A DNA stretch of 64,000 nucleotides from the NCBI GenBank assembly GCA_956465555.1, contig OY101117.1, positions 2,666,001 through 2,730,000 on the forward strand, read 5' to 3'. Source of the stretch: Nitzschia sp. pyKryTriq1 (lineage: Eukaryota > Bacillariophyta > Bacillariophyceae > Bacillariales > Bacillariaceae). The translations under genes and the position numbers were made by a program. The notes beneath the pieces are model-generated. The model saw only the letters and a list, made by a program, of their open reading frames with translations, had not been told where the DNA came from and made no database searches. Numbering within the stretch: position 1 is the first letter of the stretch; each line of letters starts with the position of its first letter. Positions 48,572 to 56,510 of this stretch are shown here, in pieces.

Positions 48572-48621
48572 GTAAAGTAGGAAGGAACAAGAGCATCGGA
48601 AAACTGGTGTCTCTTTATTAG

Positions 48622-51600
48622 TCAGTCATGCGTAGAGATGCTGCAGTCTACCAGTTCCAATTTGATGGGCGGTAGCGAATAGCTGGATTCTTCACTCCAT
48701 GACTTTAACTTCCTCCCACCTGCCGATGACACAAAGGATTCGATTGTCGTATGGTTCAAATGGGTTACATTATCAGATAGTGGCTTGCACCTTACGAAAT
48801 AGTCGAGCTTTCGACTAGGTTGCTTTGACGTTCGGCAGTGCTGATACAGCAGGTACTCGGCCCTCGCGGCTGGTGGCAGGAATTCAAGCGCACATGGTCC
48901 TCCTTTCCGAACCCTTGATAAAGCATATTTGACTTGCTCTTGAAGTTGATTGGTCGGTGGGATTGACTTGGTGTAACGTATTGTACCACTTTGGGATTTC
49001 CACATTGCCTGTTCTATTATGTCGATGGTTTCCTTGGGGAAGCCTAGAAGCGTTATTGCCACTTCTCTCTCTGCGTACAGCTTCACTTGGCCAGTTCCGT
49101 CGTCTAGGAACCCACTGCATTCCCAATTTACAGTATAATGTTCTAAGTCGCATTTGTTCGGACAGCGGAGAGATGAATTCTTGATGTGGGGAAGGCAGCG
49201 GCTGGATTGGTCATGTTCATTATCCTTGTTGGGCAGTACTGGGCCTCCGGGTGCAGGAAGATGCCAGAAACTCTTCTCACGTGGACCAGAATCAACGAGT
49301 AGCTGAAAACAGCTACTGCACTTGCATTCCGCACAGCAAAAAGCGACTCCCAAAAAGTTTGCTCTGGTTATCCGACGTACCATCGACGGCGCCAGCACAT
49401 GTGGGTCTCCCCTTCGAATAGATTCACAGGCCAAGATAAAAATATCGGACAGACTGCATGGGGTGACATCACAGGAAGGATTATCCAGCAACACGCCTAC
49501 ACACCTCGTTCCTTCTAGCGAATGAATCGACTTTCGTGTGGGTCTACTGCACAGCATCCCATCAAAGAATTTCCCCCTGCCGATGAAGTCAAATGCTGAA
49601 TTGGTAGAGGCCGATAGATTTCTTTTATCGGCATTTGCAGTTTGCGCAAAAGTAGCATCAAGAGCATCAAGTCTGCACGACCATCGTACATATCCTCTAT
49701 GTGATGTGTCAAGCGAATCCGATGGCAATGAAATAAGCACAGTACAGCGACTGTTCCATGAGGATTCATCCCCTTTCCAATCGTCCCAGCCACCAGACAC
49801 GATTGGAGAAGTTTCGCAGCTTTCTGCAACTACCCACCAAGAAACGCCAAGTGTACACTCATCTTCCAGGACCTGCATGTCTTCAGATATTATTTCGGTC
49901 AGCACCCTCTTGAAAGCGATTGTCTTGGAAGTATTGTGCGGGATGGCCACTTTCAGGTTAATTGTCTGAAGAAAAGACGGTGAAAGAATTCCATCGTCTC
50001 TCACTGCAATATCAGATAAAGTCAAAGTCAGGCAACTTGATAGACCGTTCGAGTTGACTTTGGCGTGTTTGAATCGCGATCGTAAGACGAATCCCTTCAA
50101 GATCGACGACGAGCATTTCCATTCTCTCGGCTTTGTCAAGCACGCTTCAATTGTACATTCGCTAATTCCATGAGGATGCAATGGTCTCGCACACTCACTG
50201 TTGACCCCGCGCGCGAAAACTCTCCCTTCGGAGCATCGTAGCTGGACTGATGCAACCAAAACATAGTTTCCAAGGCGAACCAGCGCTCCGCCACCCATCA
50301 CATTGCCGTAGAGCATGTTGGCCAATGGAGGCAAAGATTGTACATTGATTGAGCAACCTTCGGACGAAGATACCCTATTTGCATCTGGAACCAGGATACA
50401 GAAGCATGATACCACAGCACTCAACACCTTTGCGCTGACAAAGTCACCTGTCGATACGGAGGTTTCATCAGAGAACCGGAGTGAAAGTTGACATATCTTG
50501 TCGGTCACGGACGCAATGTCCTTATTCTGAGTCGTTGCACAGACATATCCCCCAACGAAGATGCCATTTGCATGACGATTATTTAGCTCAAGAGCAATCT
50601 CCTCGGCTGGCAAATGAATCGATCCAGACCAACCTTTCGATATTGGACTCCCACTAGTAACTTTCGCAAAACGCCTGCCAAGCGTTCGGAGGCCGGCCAT
50701 GCGCACGTCATTTAATCCAACAAGAGATGGCATATCCTGGGGATCCGATTCTTCTCGCGTCATGTTGCATCCACAAGCAATCGTATTCTGCTGTTGATAA
50801 AAGGAACTCACATCAAAAGCGTGATCAAAGAATTCAGCGTATGGATTTCTCGTGTATCCACCTTTCTTTGGGAGCTTCATCCCAGTCCCTTCTCTTCGTG
50901 AAAGCCCCAGAATATCGCCAGCAGAAGGCATCGAGTCCACTCTGTCCACATCCAAGTCAGCAAAACAGTCGTCTAGCCATTTCTCGGCGTGTCGCTTGAA
51001 GATCATGTCGCGATACGATAACTTGATCTTTCCTACTCGGTACGGGACAAGTCCTTCTAACGATCTTTCGTCAGTTGAACTGCAGAAACATGGCCGCCCC
51101 TGTTGCGTGTAAAAAAGTTGGCCGTCCATCGACCCAAATGAGTTCTGGCTTTCACCAACGATCCTTTCCTTTCCTTCACTTGAAGTACAGACTAAGGTAA
51201 CAGTAGAGCGCAGACAGGCACCATACGCTTGTAACCCACTTTCGTGCTGCGCAGTACCCTCAATAGGGTGTACGTTGACCGCTCGGATCCTGGTACCAGA
51301 TTGAAGACTCAGCTGGAAGTCCATCGACATGGGGAAATGCGTCAAGAAAAGAAGATGTGTGGAAGGATTTTCTTTTTCATCTGACTCACCGTTACATTCA
51401 ATAACTAGTCTGTGAATTGCTTGTACTGTTATTGCTCCCCGTTTGAAGGTCTTTCGCTCTGTGCTCAATATCATTCCTTCCATGGAGATCAAAGGAACAG
51501 GTATAGGCGGTATGGGCGAAGCATAGGTTTCGCTGTTACTCGTGTGGTCAGAATCGGAAGGCCAGAATATCTTCGAATACATCGAAAAAACGAAGACAAA

Positions 51601-52359
51601 TGACGGTATACGCCCGACCAATTGTTGAGAGGTGGGCTTGGCAGCCAAAGCGTCTGGAACCTGCCAAGGCTTGCGTTGTAGACCTTCCAACTGAAGCGTT
51701 TCGCCTGGTTGAATGGCCGACTGCCATACCAGCGCATCGTGCCCATTCAAAACCAAGACGCACGTGTTTTCTTCATGATTCTTGTCATATAATTCAACAA
51801 GACAGAACGGGTCTTCTGGATCCAAAGGTATTATAGGCGAAATGGCGTCGACGGTGGCAATGATGTTGTAGAGATCTTTTCGTCGCGACGTCTTCATTTC
51901 CATTTTCTCCGCAATCTCCCGGCGTCGGAAATGACTCAGTGCCCAGTAATTGTTCATTTCGAATGATGGTGTTGCAGCTTGTCCCATAAGACGAAATCCA
52001 TCACTCCATACTTCTAATAATGCTGTCTGCATCTGGTCCTTCAGCGCTATGACAGCATACCGAGTAATGGAAACTGTCAAGTTGTAAACCGCAGCCTCAG
52101 ATGCCCGCCTCAAAAATTGATGGGGTACTGAGAGCAGATAGCAGGTGAATTGAGGATTAACATGCATGAACTCATGGGCAGGAAAGAAGAGGAAGCCCGA
52201 TAACTTGGTCGCTTCGTTTTTATTTACAGACTGCTGCTGCTGCTGCGTCGCTTCTGGTCGTTTCCGCTTTCGGGAAGCAGCAATCTCGATCGACGATTCA
52301 TCGAGAACAAGCCGGAAGACGACTGTCCCCTGTACCGGTATTGCAGGTATTGTAGACAT
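48622..52359 (-). CDS. Large multi-OB-fold protein, possible CST subunit CTC1
   Basis: One uninterrupted frame of 1245 residues. An early segment, IIATVDAISPIIPLDPEDPFCLVELYD...CVLVLNGHDALVWQSAIQPGETLQLEGLQRKPW, has the shape of an OB fold (strand, variable loop, ligand strand). Several more beta-rich stretches follow. Near the C-terminus four Cys pairs (CCAECKCSSCF, then RCPNKCDLEHY) frame an inserted loop and lead into WECSGFLDDGTGQVKLYAE, the pattern of a zinc-containing OB fold as in the C-terminal domains of RPA1 and CTC1. CTC1 is the large subunit of the CST complex, which binds telomeric and other single-stranded DNA and directs fill-in synthesis. The size fits CTC1. CTC1 diverges fast, and I cannot exclude another OB-fold protein. 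It is convergent with aminopeptidase P, 50 bases apart. Confidence 0.5.
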   Translation of the reverse strand: MSTIPAIPVQGTVVFRLVLDESSIEIAASRKRKRPEATQQQQQSVNKNEATKLSGFLFFPAHEFMHVNPQFTCYLLSVPHQFLRRASEAAVYNLTVSITRYAVIALKDQMQTALLEVWSDGFRLMGQAATPSFEMNNYWALSHFRRREIAEKMEMKTSRRKDLYNIIATVDAISPIIPLDPEDPFCLVELYDKNHEENTCVLVLNGHDALVWQSAIQPGETLQLEGLQRKPWQVPDALAAKPTSQQLVGRIPSFVFVFSMYSKIFWPSDSDHTSNSETYASPIPPIPVPLISMEGMILSTERKTFKRGAITVQAIHRLVIECNGESDEKENPSTHLLFLTHFPMSMDFQLSLQSGTRIRAVNVHPIEGTAQHESGLQAYGACLRSTVTLVCTSSEGKERIVGESQNSFGSMDGQLFYTQQGRPCFCSSTDERSLEGLVPYRVGKIKLSYRDMIFKRHAEKWLDDCFADLDVDRVDSMPSAGDILGLSRREGTGMKLPKKGGYTRNPYAEFFDHAFDVSSFYQQQNTIACGCNMTREESDPQDMPSLVGLNDVRMAGLRTLGRRFAKVTSGSPISKGWSGSIHLPAEEIALELNNRHANGIFVGGYVCATTQNKDIASVTDKICQLSLRFSDETSVSTGDFVSAKVLSAVVSCFCILVPDANRVSSSEGCSINVQSLPPLANMLYGNVMGGGALVRLGNYVLVASVQLRCSEGRVFARGVNSECARPLHPHGISECTIEACLTKPREWKCSSSILKGFVLRSRFKHAKVNSNGLSSCLTLTLSDIAVRDDGILSPSFLQTINLKVAIPHNTSKTIAFKRVLTEIISEDMQVLEDECTLGVSWWVVAESCETSPIVSGGWDDWKGDESSWNSRCTVLISLPSDSLDTSHRGYVRWSCRLDALDATFAQTANADKRNLSASTNSAFDFIGRGKFFDGMLCSRPTRKSIHSLEGTRCVGVLLDNPSCDVTPCSLSDIFILACESIRRGDPHVLAPSMVRRITRANFLGVAFCCAECKCSSCFQLLVDSGPREKSFWHLPAPGGPVLPNKDNEHDQSSRCLPHIKNSSLRCPNKCDLEHYTVNWECSGFLDDGTGQVKLYAEREVAITLLGFPKETIDIIEQAMWKSQSGTIRYTKSIPPTNQLQEQVKYALSRVRKGGPCALEFLPPAARAEYLLYQHCRTSKQPSRKLDYFVRCKPLSDNVTHLNHTTIESFVSSAGGRKLKSWSEESSYSLPPIKLELVDCSISTHD

Positions 52360-52972
52360 GTAAAGACTCTATACCGAGGGTGGGTGCGATGACACTAATA
52401 TATTCTTGCTACCTTTATCGGGAGGTCCTCCAAAATTGTCATGGTCATGGTGTGGAATGAAATAATTACGATTTACGATACAGGATACAGATCATACTTG
52501 ACTGCTGTACCTGGTACCGGAAACGGTACGTACCTGGTACTGGTAGTGCACAATAATACGGTATGATACCGGTAACAGATTCAGATTTGAAATCTGAAAT
52601 CTGAAATGGATCGAAAAAGTCGAAGGGGTCGAAAAAAATTGAGTTGCGCAGGCGCGCGCCCCCCAGAGTGTCCGAAAATGAATGTTACTGTACTGTATGT
52701 CCGGGTTGGTCCGATCGACAGGGGAGGACGGATAGACGGACTGCAGGGTTGACATGCAATGCTGCTGGTACGCAGACGAGAAATTTAGATAGAGTATTTT
52801 ACGCAGACGACTTTATTAGACATACAATTAATCAGACTCGTTGCGCAGACGAGATTTTTAGCTGCATGCGAAATTTCCCTCCAATGCTTCGGCCATCACG
52901 GATTCCCACCATGACGACCACCCATTACTGTTATTATCATCATCAAACTCGTACCTACCCTATTGCCATACA
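52360..52972. other. Intergenic, transition to mobile-element region
   Basis: It contains a run of GTACC/GGTAC palindromes (52500-52575). A short GCGCAGGCGCGCG string at 52646-52658 superficially resembles the terminal palindrome of the repeats at 9.4 and 59 kb. GCAGACGA recurs four times at 52770-52855 (for example ACGCAGACGAG, TACGCAGACGAC, TGCGCAGACGAG), a small dispersed direct repeat. Confidence 0.45.
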
Positions 52973-54097
52973 ATGAAGAAGAATCATGGCGGAAAGCGCA
53001 ATGGCTCAGGTCGTCCGACCAAAGCAGCAACTCACGGGACACGCCCAGCAAGGGGGCTGCAGCCCATTCATAATTTCTTCGTAGCTCCCGCCTCAAGTAC
53101 AAGTAATAACACAACAAGTATTGCTACGAACACTATGGGCAATGCACCATCTGATGAACAAGTAGAGCCTTTCACCGAGGCGGAGGAGGAGAGAGGCGAG
53201 CGGCTTGCCGGGTCTCTCTCAGAAGACGAGGATGACGGTGAAGATGAAGTGATCCAAGACTTCAACGACCCCTCAACGAAGCTCTCCGGTCTACTGCGGG
53301 AAGCCATGGACAAAGTGAATAGCGCAAACAAGAGTACCAAGAAAATCAACAGTAAATTGCAACAAAAGGGTCTTTTGTGGTCCTATGCAGTCCAGGATTT
53401 TGTGCCACCCAACACAATCCCGCAAGAAAGTCTACAAAGTAGCTGGAAGCGATTCTATGGATATGATGTGTTTACGTGGCGGCCGGATCTGTTGATTGGC
53501 GGCTGGAAACCAGCCTGTATTGAATGTGGAAAGAAAGATCAGGTTGGCCCACATGTGTACGAACGGGACCCTCGATTGGTCTATGGCATCAAGCGAAACT
53601 ATATCTTGAATAGCCCTATACAATGGGGTGCTCGATGTTGCGGCAAGTATTTTAATAGTCATGATCCTTTGGTTCTGGATCAGCTACAGATGGAGTATCC
53701 GGGGGTGCGCAGCCTATTTCCATGTGAGATGGGTTGGAGGTCGGCCATCGACAACGACCTGCTGGAGCTGTTGTTTGCAGCTGCGGACTCAGGCATGGGT
53801 CCCACCTCCGTCCAAGGTTTTGTCATGAATCAGCACTATCATTTCTTCGAACACCTTGCACGGATTGGGCACCACCACCGCCCACAAGCCAGCAGACCTT
53901 CCGCTATCTCCAGTAATGATGCCGACACCTCCACCCCCACCAGTAATGATGCCTCCGCCTCCGCCCCCCCCGCCGCCTCCTCTTCTGCCCCCACCAGTAA
54001 TGATGATGCGGATGATGCCACCTCCCAAGCGACGGAAAATGGTTTGCCAGAAATGTTTGAATGGGGCCTGCAAGCGGCCATTCAACAAATCTGGTAA
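52973..54097 (+). CDS. Mobile-element protein N-terminal part (DUF6729-like zinc domain)
   Basis: The 374-residue frame starts MKKNHGGKRNGSGRP, a basic head typical of large transposon proteins. The middle contains a Cys-rich module: PACIECGKKDQVGPHVYERDPRLVYGIKRNYILNSPIQWGARCCGKYFNSHDPLVLDQL, the CxxC...YxIxxxxYxCxxC layout that I associate with DUF6729 of transposon-like proteins. Downstream the reading becomes low-complexity. In another frame (53856-54107) a proline-rich stretch ends VCQKCLNGACKRPFNKSGKC, a CxxC motif expected later in such proteins, so a frameshift or an intron separates the two; a donor-like GTAAGTG lies at 54094. No catalytic domain follows. I take it as the truncated start of a transposon gene. 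Confidence 0.6.
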   Translation: MKKNHGGKRNGSGRPTKAATHGTRPARGLQPIHNFFVAPASSTSNNTTSIATNTMGNAPSDEQVEPFTEAEEERGERLAGSLSEDEDDGEDEVIQDFNDPSTKLSGLLREAMDKVNSANKSTKKINSKLQQKGLLWSYAVQDFVPPNTIPQESLQSSWKRFYGYDVFTWRPDLLIGGWKPACIECGKKDQVGPHVYERDPRLVYGIKRNYILNSPIQWGARCCGKYFNSHDPLVLDQLQMEYPGVRSLFPCEMGWRSAIDNDLLELLFAAADSGMGPTSVQGFVMNQHYHFFEHLARIGHHHRPQASRPSAISSNDADTSTPTSNDASASAPPAASSSAPTSNDDADDATSQATENGLPEMFEWGLQAAIQQIW

Positions 54098-54114
54098 GTG
54101 CGTGTGATATTGTA

Positions 54115-54435
54115 AGAAATAATGTCTATTACTAGCGCTATCGCGTGATATTGTCTGAAACAAATGTCTATTACTAGCGCTATCGCGTGATATTGTATGG
54201 AGGGTCCGCCCCAACGGCGCTATGGGTTTGGCCTATGGCTGCACGGTGGGGACGGACCGTATCCTCTTGATGCTGTTGTTGTTGTTGTTGTTGTCAATAT
54301 GTACGTACGGGCATCGAGAGGAGGGTCCGCCCCAACGGCGCTATGGGTTTGGCCTATGGCTGCACGGTGGGGACCGACCGTATCCTCTTGATGCTGTTGT
54401 TGTTGTTGTTGTTGTTGTTGTTCTCAATATGTACG
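54115..54435 (+). repeat. Two pairs of direct repeats in decayed mobile element
   Basis: The first pair is two copies of a ~37-base unit (TGTCTATTACTAGCGCTATC...) at 54121-54196. The second is a ~120-base direct duplication (units starting GGAGGGTCCGCCCCAACGGC at 54199 and 54321), each ending in a (GTT)n tract. The (GTT)n lengths differ, and one base differs in the shared GGGGAC(G/C)GACCG. Confidence 0.8.
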
Positions 54436-54953
54436 TACGTGTACCACCGCGCAAAGAAATAAAATAAAAGAAAAAAGTATTTGTCGAGAATGTGTCGCTT
54501 CGCCGCCGTAGAAAAATGTACCATGTCCTACGATGCAACCACATCGCGGCGATGAGGATGATGATCATTTTCTTCGTAGAATTTCCGCGCGTGCTATCGC
54601 GTGAAAGATTTCTTTTTCGAGTGGTGCTATCGCGAGAAATGGGCGTCGCCGGCAAGAATTTCAATAGGTTATGAAGCCTACAGAATTTTTTTCCCGCGCT
54701 CACGCGCGGAAATCAAGTTGCCGTCCAGCAGCACGGAATTTTCGCCGACTGCAGAGTGCTGAGCTGCATGACATTGACAACTCTTGAAACTCTTCTCCTA
54801 AATACTGTACCTTAAAACAGCTAATTTAACGGATAACTACGGGGGAATTAGTAGAGGAGAACATTTCTCCAATTCCTTAGTCCACGATAAGCGATAGCTC
54901 TAGCCGCAGAGTAGTAGTAATCTAATAATAATAATAATAATAAAATAATAATA

Positions 54954-55266
54954 ATACGCGTTAGCGCTAGTAGAGTAGTAATGAAAATAACACGTGTTTC
55001 TACCGTAGTGGTCAGAGAAATAATAACAACAATAATACGCGATAGCGATAGTAGAGTAGTAATGGAATTAACGCGTGTTTCTACCGTAGTGGTCAGAGAA
55101 ATAATAACAACAATAATACGCGATAGCGCGCTAGTAAAGGAATAATGAAAACAACGCGTGTTTCTACCGTAGTGGTCAGAGAAATAATAACTACAATAAT
55201 CAACAACAATACGCGATAGCGCTAGTAGAGTAGTAATGGAAATAACGCGTGTTTCTACCGTAGTGT
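54954..55266 (+). repeat. Four-copy tandem array with CGCGATAGCG motif
   Basis: Four units of 81, 81, 93 and ~55 bases each begin ACGCG(A/T)TAGCG, contain GTAGTAATG and end in CGTGTTTCTACCGTAGTGG. The motif CGCGATAGCG is the complement of CGCTATCGCG, which occurs several times at 54130-54640. The two orientations around a partial transposon gene suggest subterminal repeats of a decayed element. Confidence 0.8.
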
Positions 55267-55369
55267 TTCACATTCAAGCCTTGATTAAACAAGATCTTCC
55301 TAGTAAAACCACGCCATATTAAATATCGCGTGGTTTTACTACGGAGTTCTAGTAATAATAGCCTTACTC

Positions 55370-55618
55370 CTACTTCTTTAGTTGGGGGTACCTGCCTCCC
55401 GGTAGTTTCTTGTCAGTTTGCATTTTCTTCAGAATGTATGTCACGGATTGGCTTTCACCATAGGCCTTGTAGACCAGCAGGTCTACTGCCGCCTCCGCAA
55501 GCAGTCCAGAACGAACCAGGTCCCCTACAACGTCCCAGAAAATCTTGCGCTTGGAGAAGAAAAATAGTACTGGTTGTAACGAGTGCTTTTCCCGTCCAAT
55601 TTTGCCATGGTGAATCAA
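55370..55618 (-). pseudogene. C-terminal fragment of a transposon protein
   Basis: An 82-residue open stretch on the minus strand reads FFSKRKIFWDVVGDLVRSGL and on through AAVDLLVYKAYGESQSVTYI to KKMQTDKKLPGGRYPQL. Its regular helical pattern (W...V..LVR.G, ...VYKAYGES.SV..IL.KM..D) looks like the C-terminal end of a larger transposon protein rather than a random frame. It is flanked on both sides by repeat arrays and has opposite orientation to the gene at 52973. I infer a rearranged relic; the family is not identified. Confidence 0.5.
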
Positions 55619-55664
55619 TCATCTCGCAACTATGGCGTCCTTTTACAAGGGAGGGCTGAGACAT

Positions 55665-55935
55665 AATAACGCGTGCTTTTCTCGTGCTTCATAAGATGTG
55701 ATAAAAATGAGATAACAACGCGTGCTTTTCTCGTGCTTCATAGTATGATAAATGATAATGATTGACATAATAAGGCGTCCTTTTCTCGTGCTTCATTATA
55801 TGATAATAATGACATAATAGCGTGTGCTTTTCTCGTGCTTCAAAATATGATAAGAACGCCATAATAACGCGTGCTTTTCTCGTGCTTCATAATGACATCA
55901 TAAATAATAACATAATAACGCGTGCTTTCACAGAT
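55665..55935 (+). repeat. Array of GCGTGCTTTTCTCGTGCTTCA units
   Basis: Five full or near-full copies of a 20-base motif (GCGTGCTTTTCTCGTGCTTC) plus a partial last copy are spaced by 30-50 bases of AT-rich sequence (ATGATAAT-like). A degenerate copy lies at 55581. The motif has internal duplication (CGTGCTT twice). Together with the arrays to the left it marks an element end. Confidence 0.8.
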
Positions 55936-56510
55936 TGGGCAGCTCACGAATGCTATCGCATCCGTTTCGGTAGTACTGGTACTGGTATGGTACTGGTACT
56001 GGTACTGGTACTGGTACCTTCGTACCTTTTGTCTCTCTACACACAAATAGTCTCTTAGAGTAGCTAGTAGTCCTACTAGTAGTAGTTAGAGTAGCTGGGC
56101 TCTACTAGATCTACTAGTAGAGAGAGGGAGGGAGACTGCAGAGGGACTGAGAGAATAGACGTCTCTCTCCTCTAGTCTCAATCCAATTTATCATTGGGCT
56201 GTCTCCACTACTAATAGCGTAGCAACTGTCGCTCCGGCGCAAGAGAGATTGATTCCTCCCTCTCGACCATCGACCGTCAAGGTAATTGTCAACATTATAA
56301 GACAGAGCGCTTCTTAGCTGATTTAGGAGTGGAAAGCGTACGAATAGATATGTCTCTAGTATTCTAGCTATAGACATACATCTGAGGCACCCGATAAACA
56401 ATGCAATATGTGAGGACTATGAAGAAATCATCAATAGGAAATCACTAAATAATACTGTATAGGGCATGCGGTCAATGAAGTCTCCTAATAGAAATAATTT
56501 GGAGTAATCA
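55936..56510. other. Intergenic, with (ACTGGT)n and AGAGAG tracts
   Basis: A GGTACTGGTACTGG microsatellite at 55975-56020 and CTAGTAGT palindromes at 56055-56125 are visible. A segment at about 56240-56320 (AGAGAGATTGATT...CCGTCAAGGTA...AAGACAGAGCGC) is similar to 63530-63595. No gene is recognised. Confidence 0.5.

Noticed and set aside
54954-55932. CRISPR-like appearance of regularly repeated units
   Set aside because: Units are 81-93 bp without unique spacers in the first array, and the second array has AT-rich degenerate spacers; the context is eukaryotic with transposon fragments and no cas genes.
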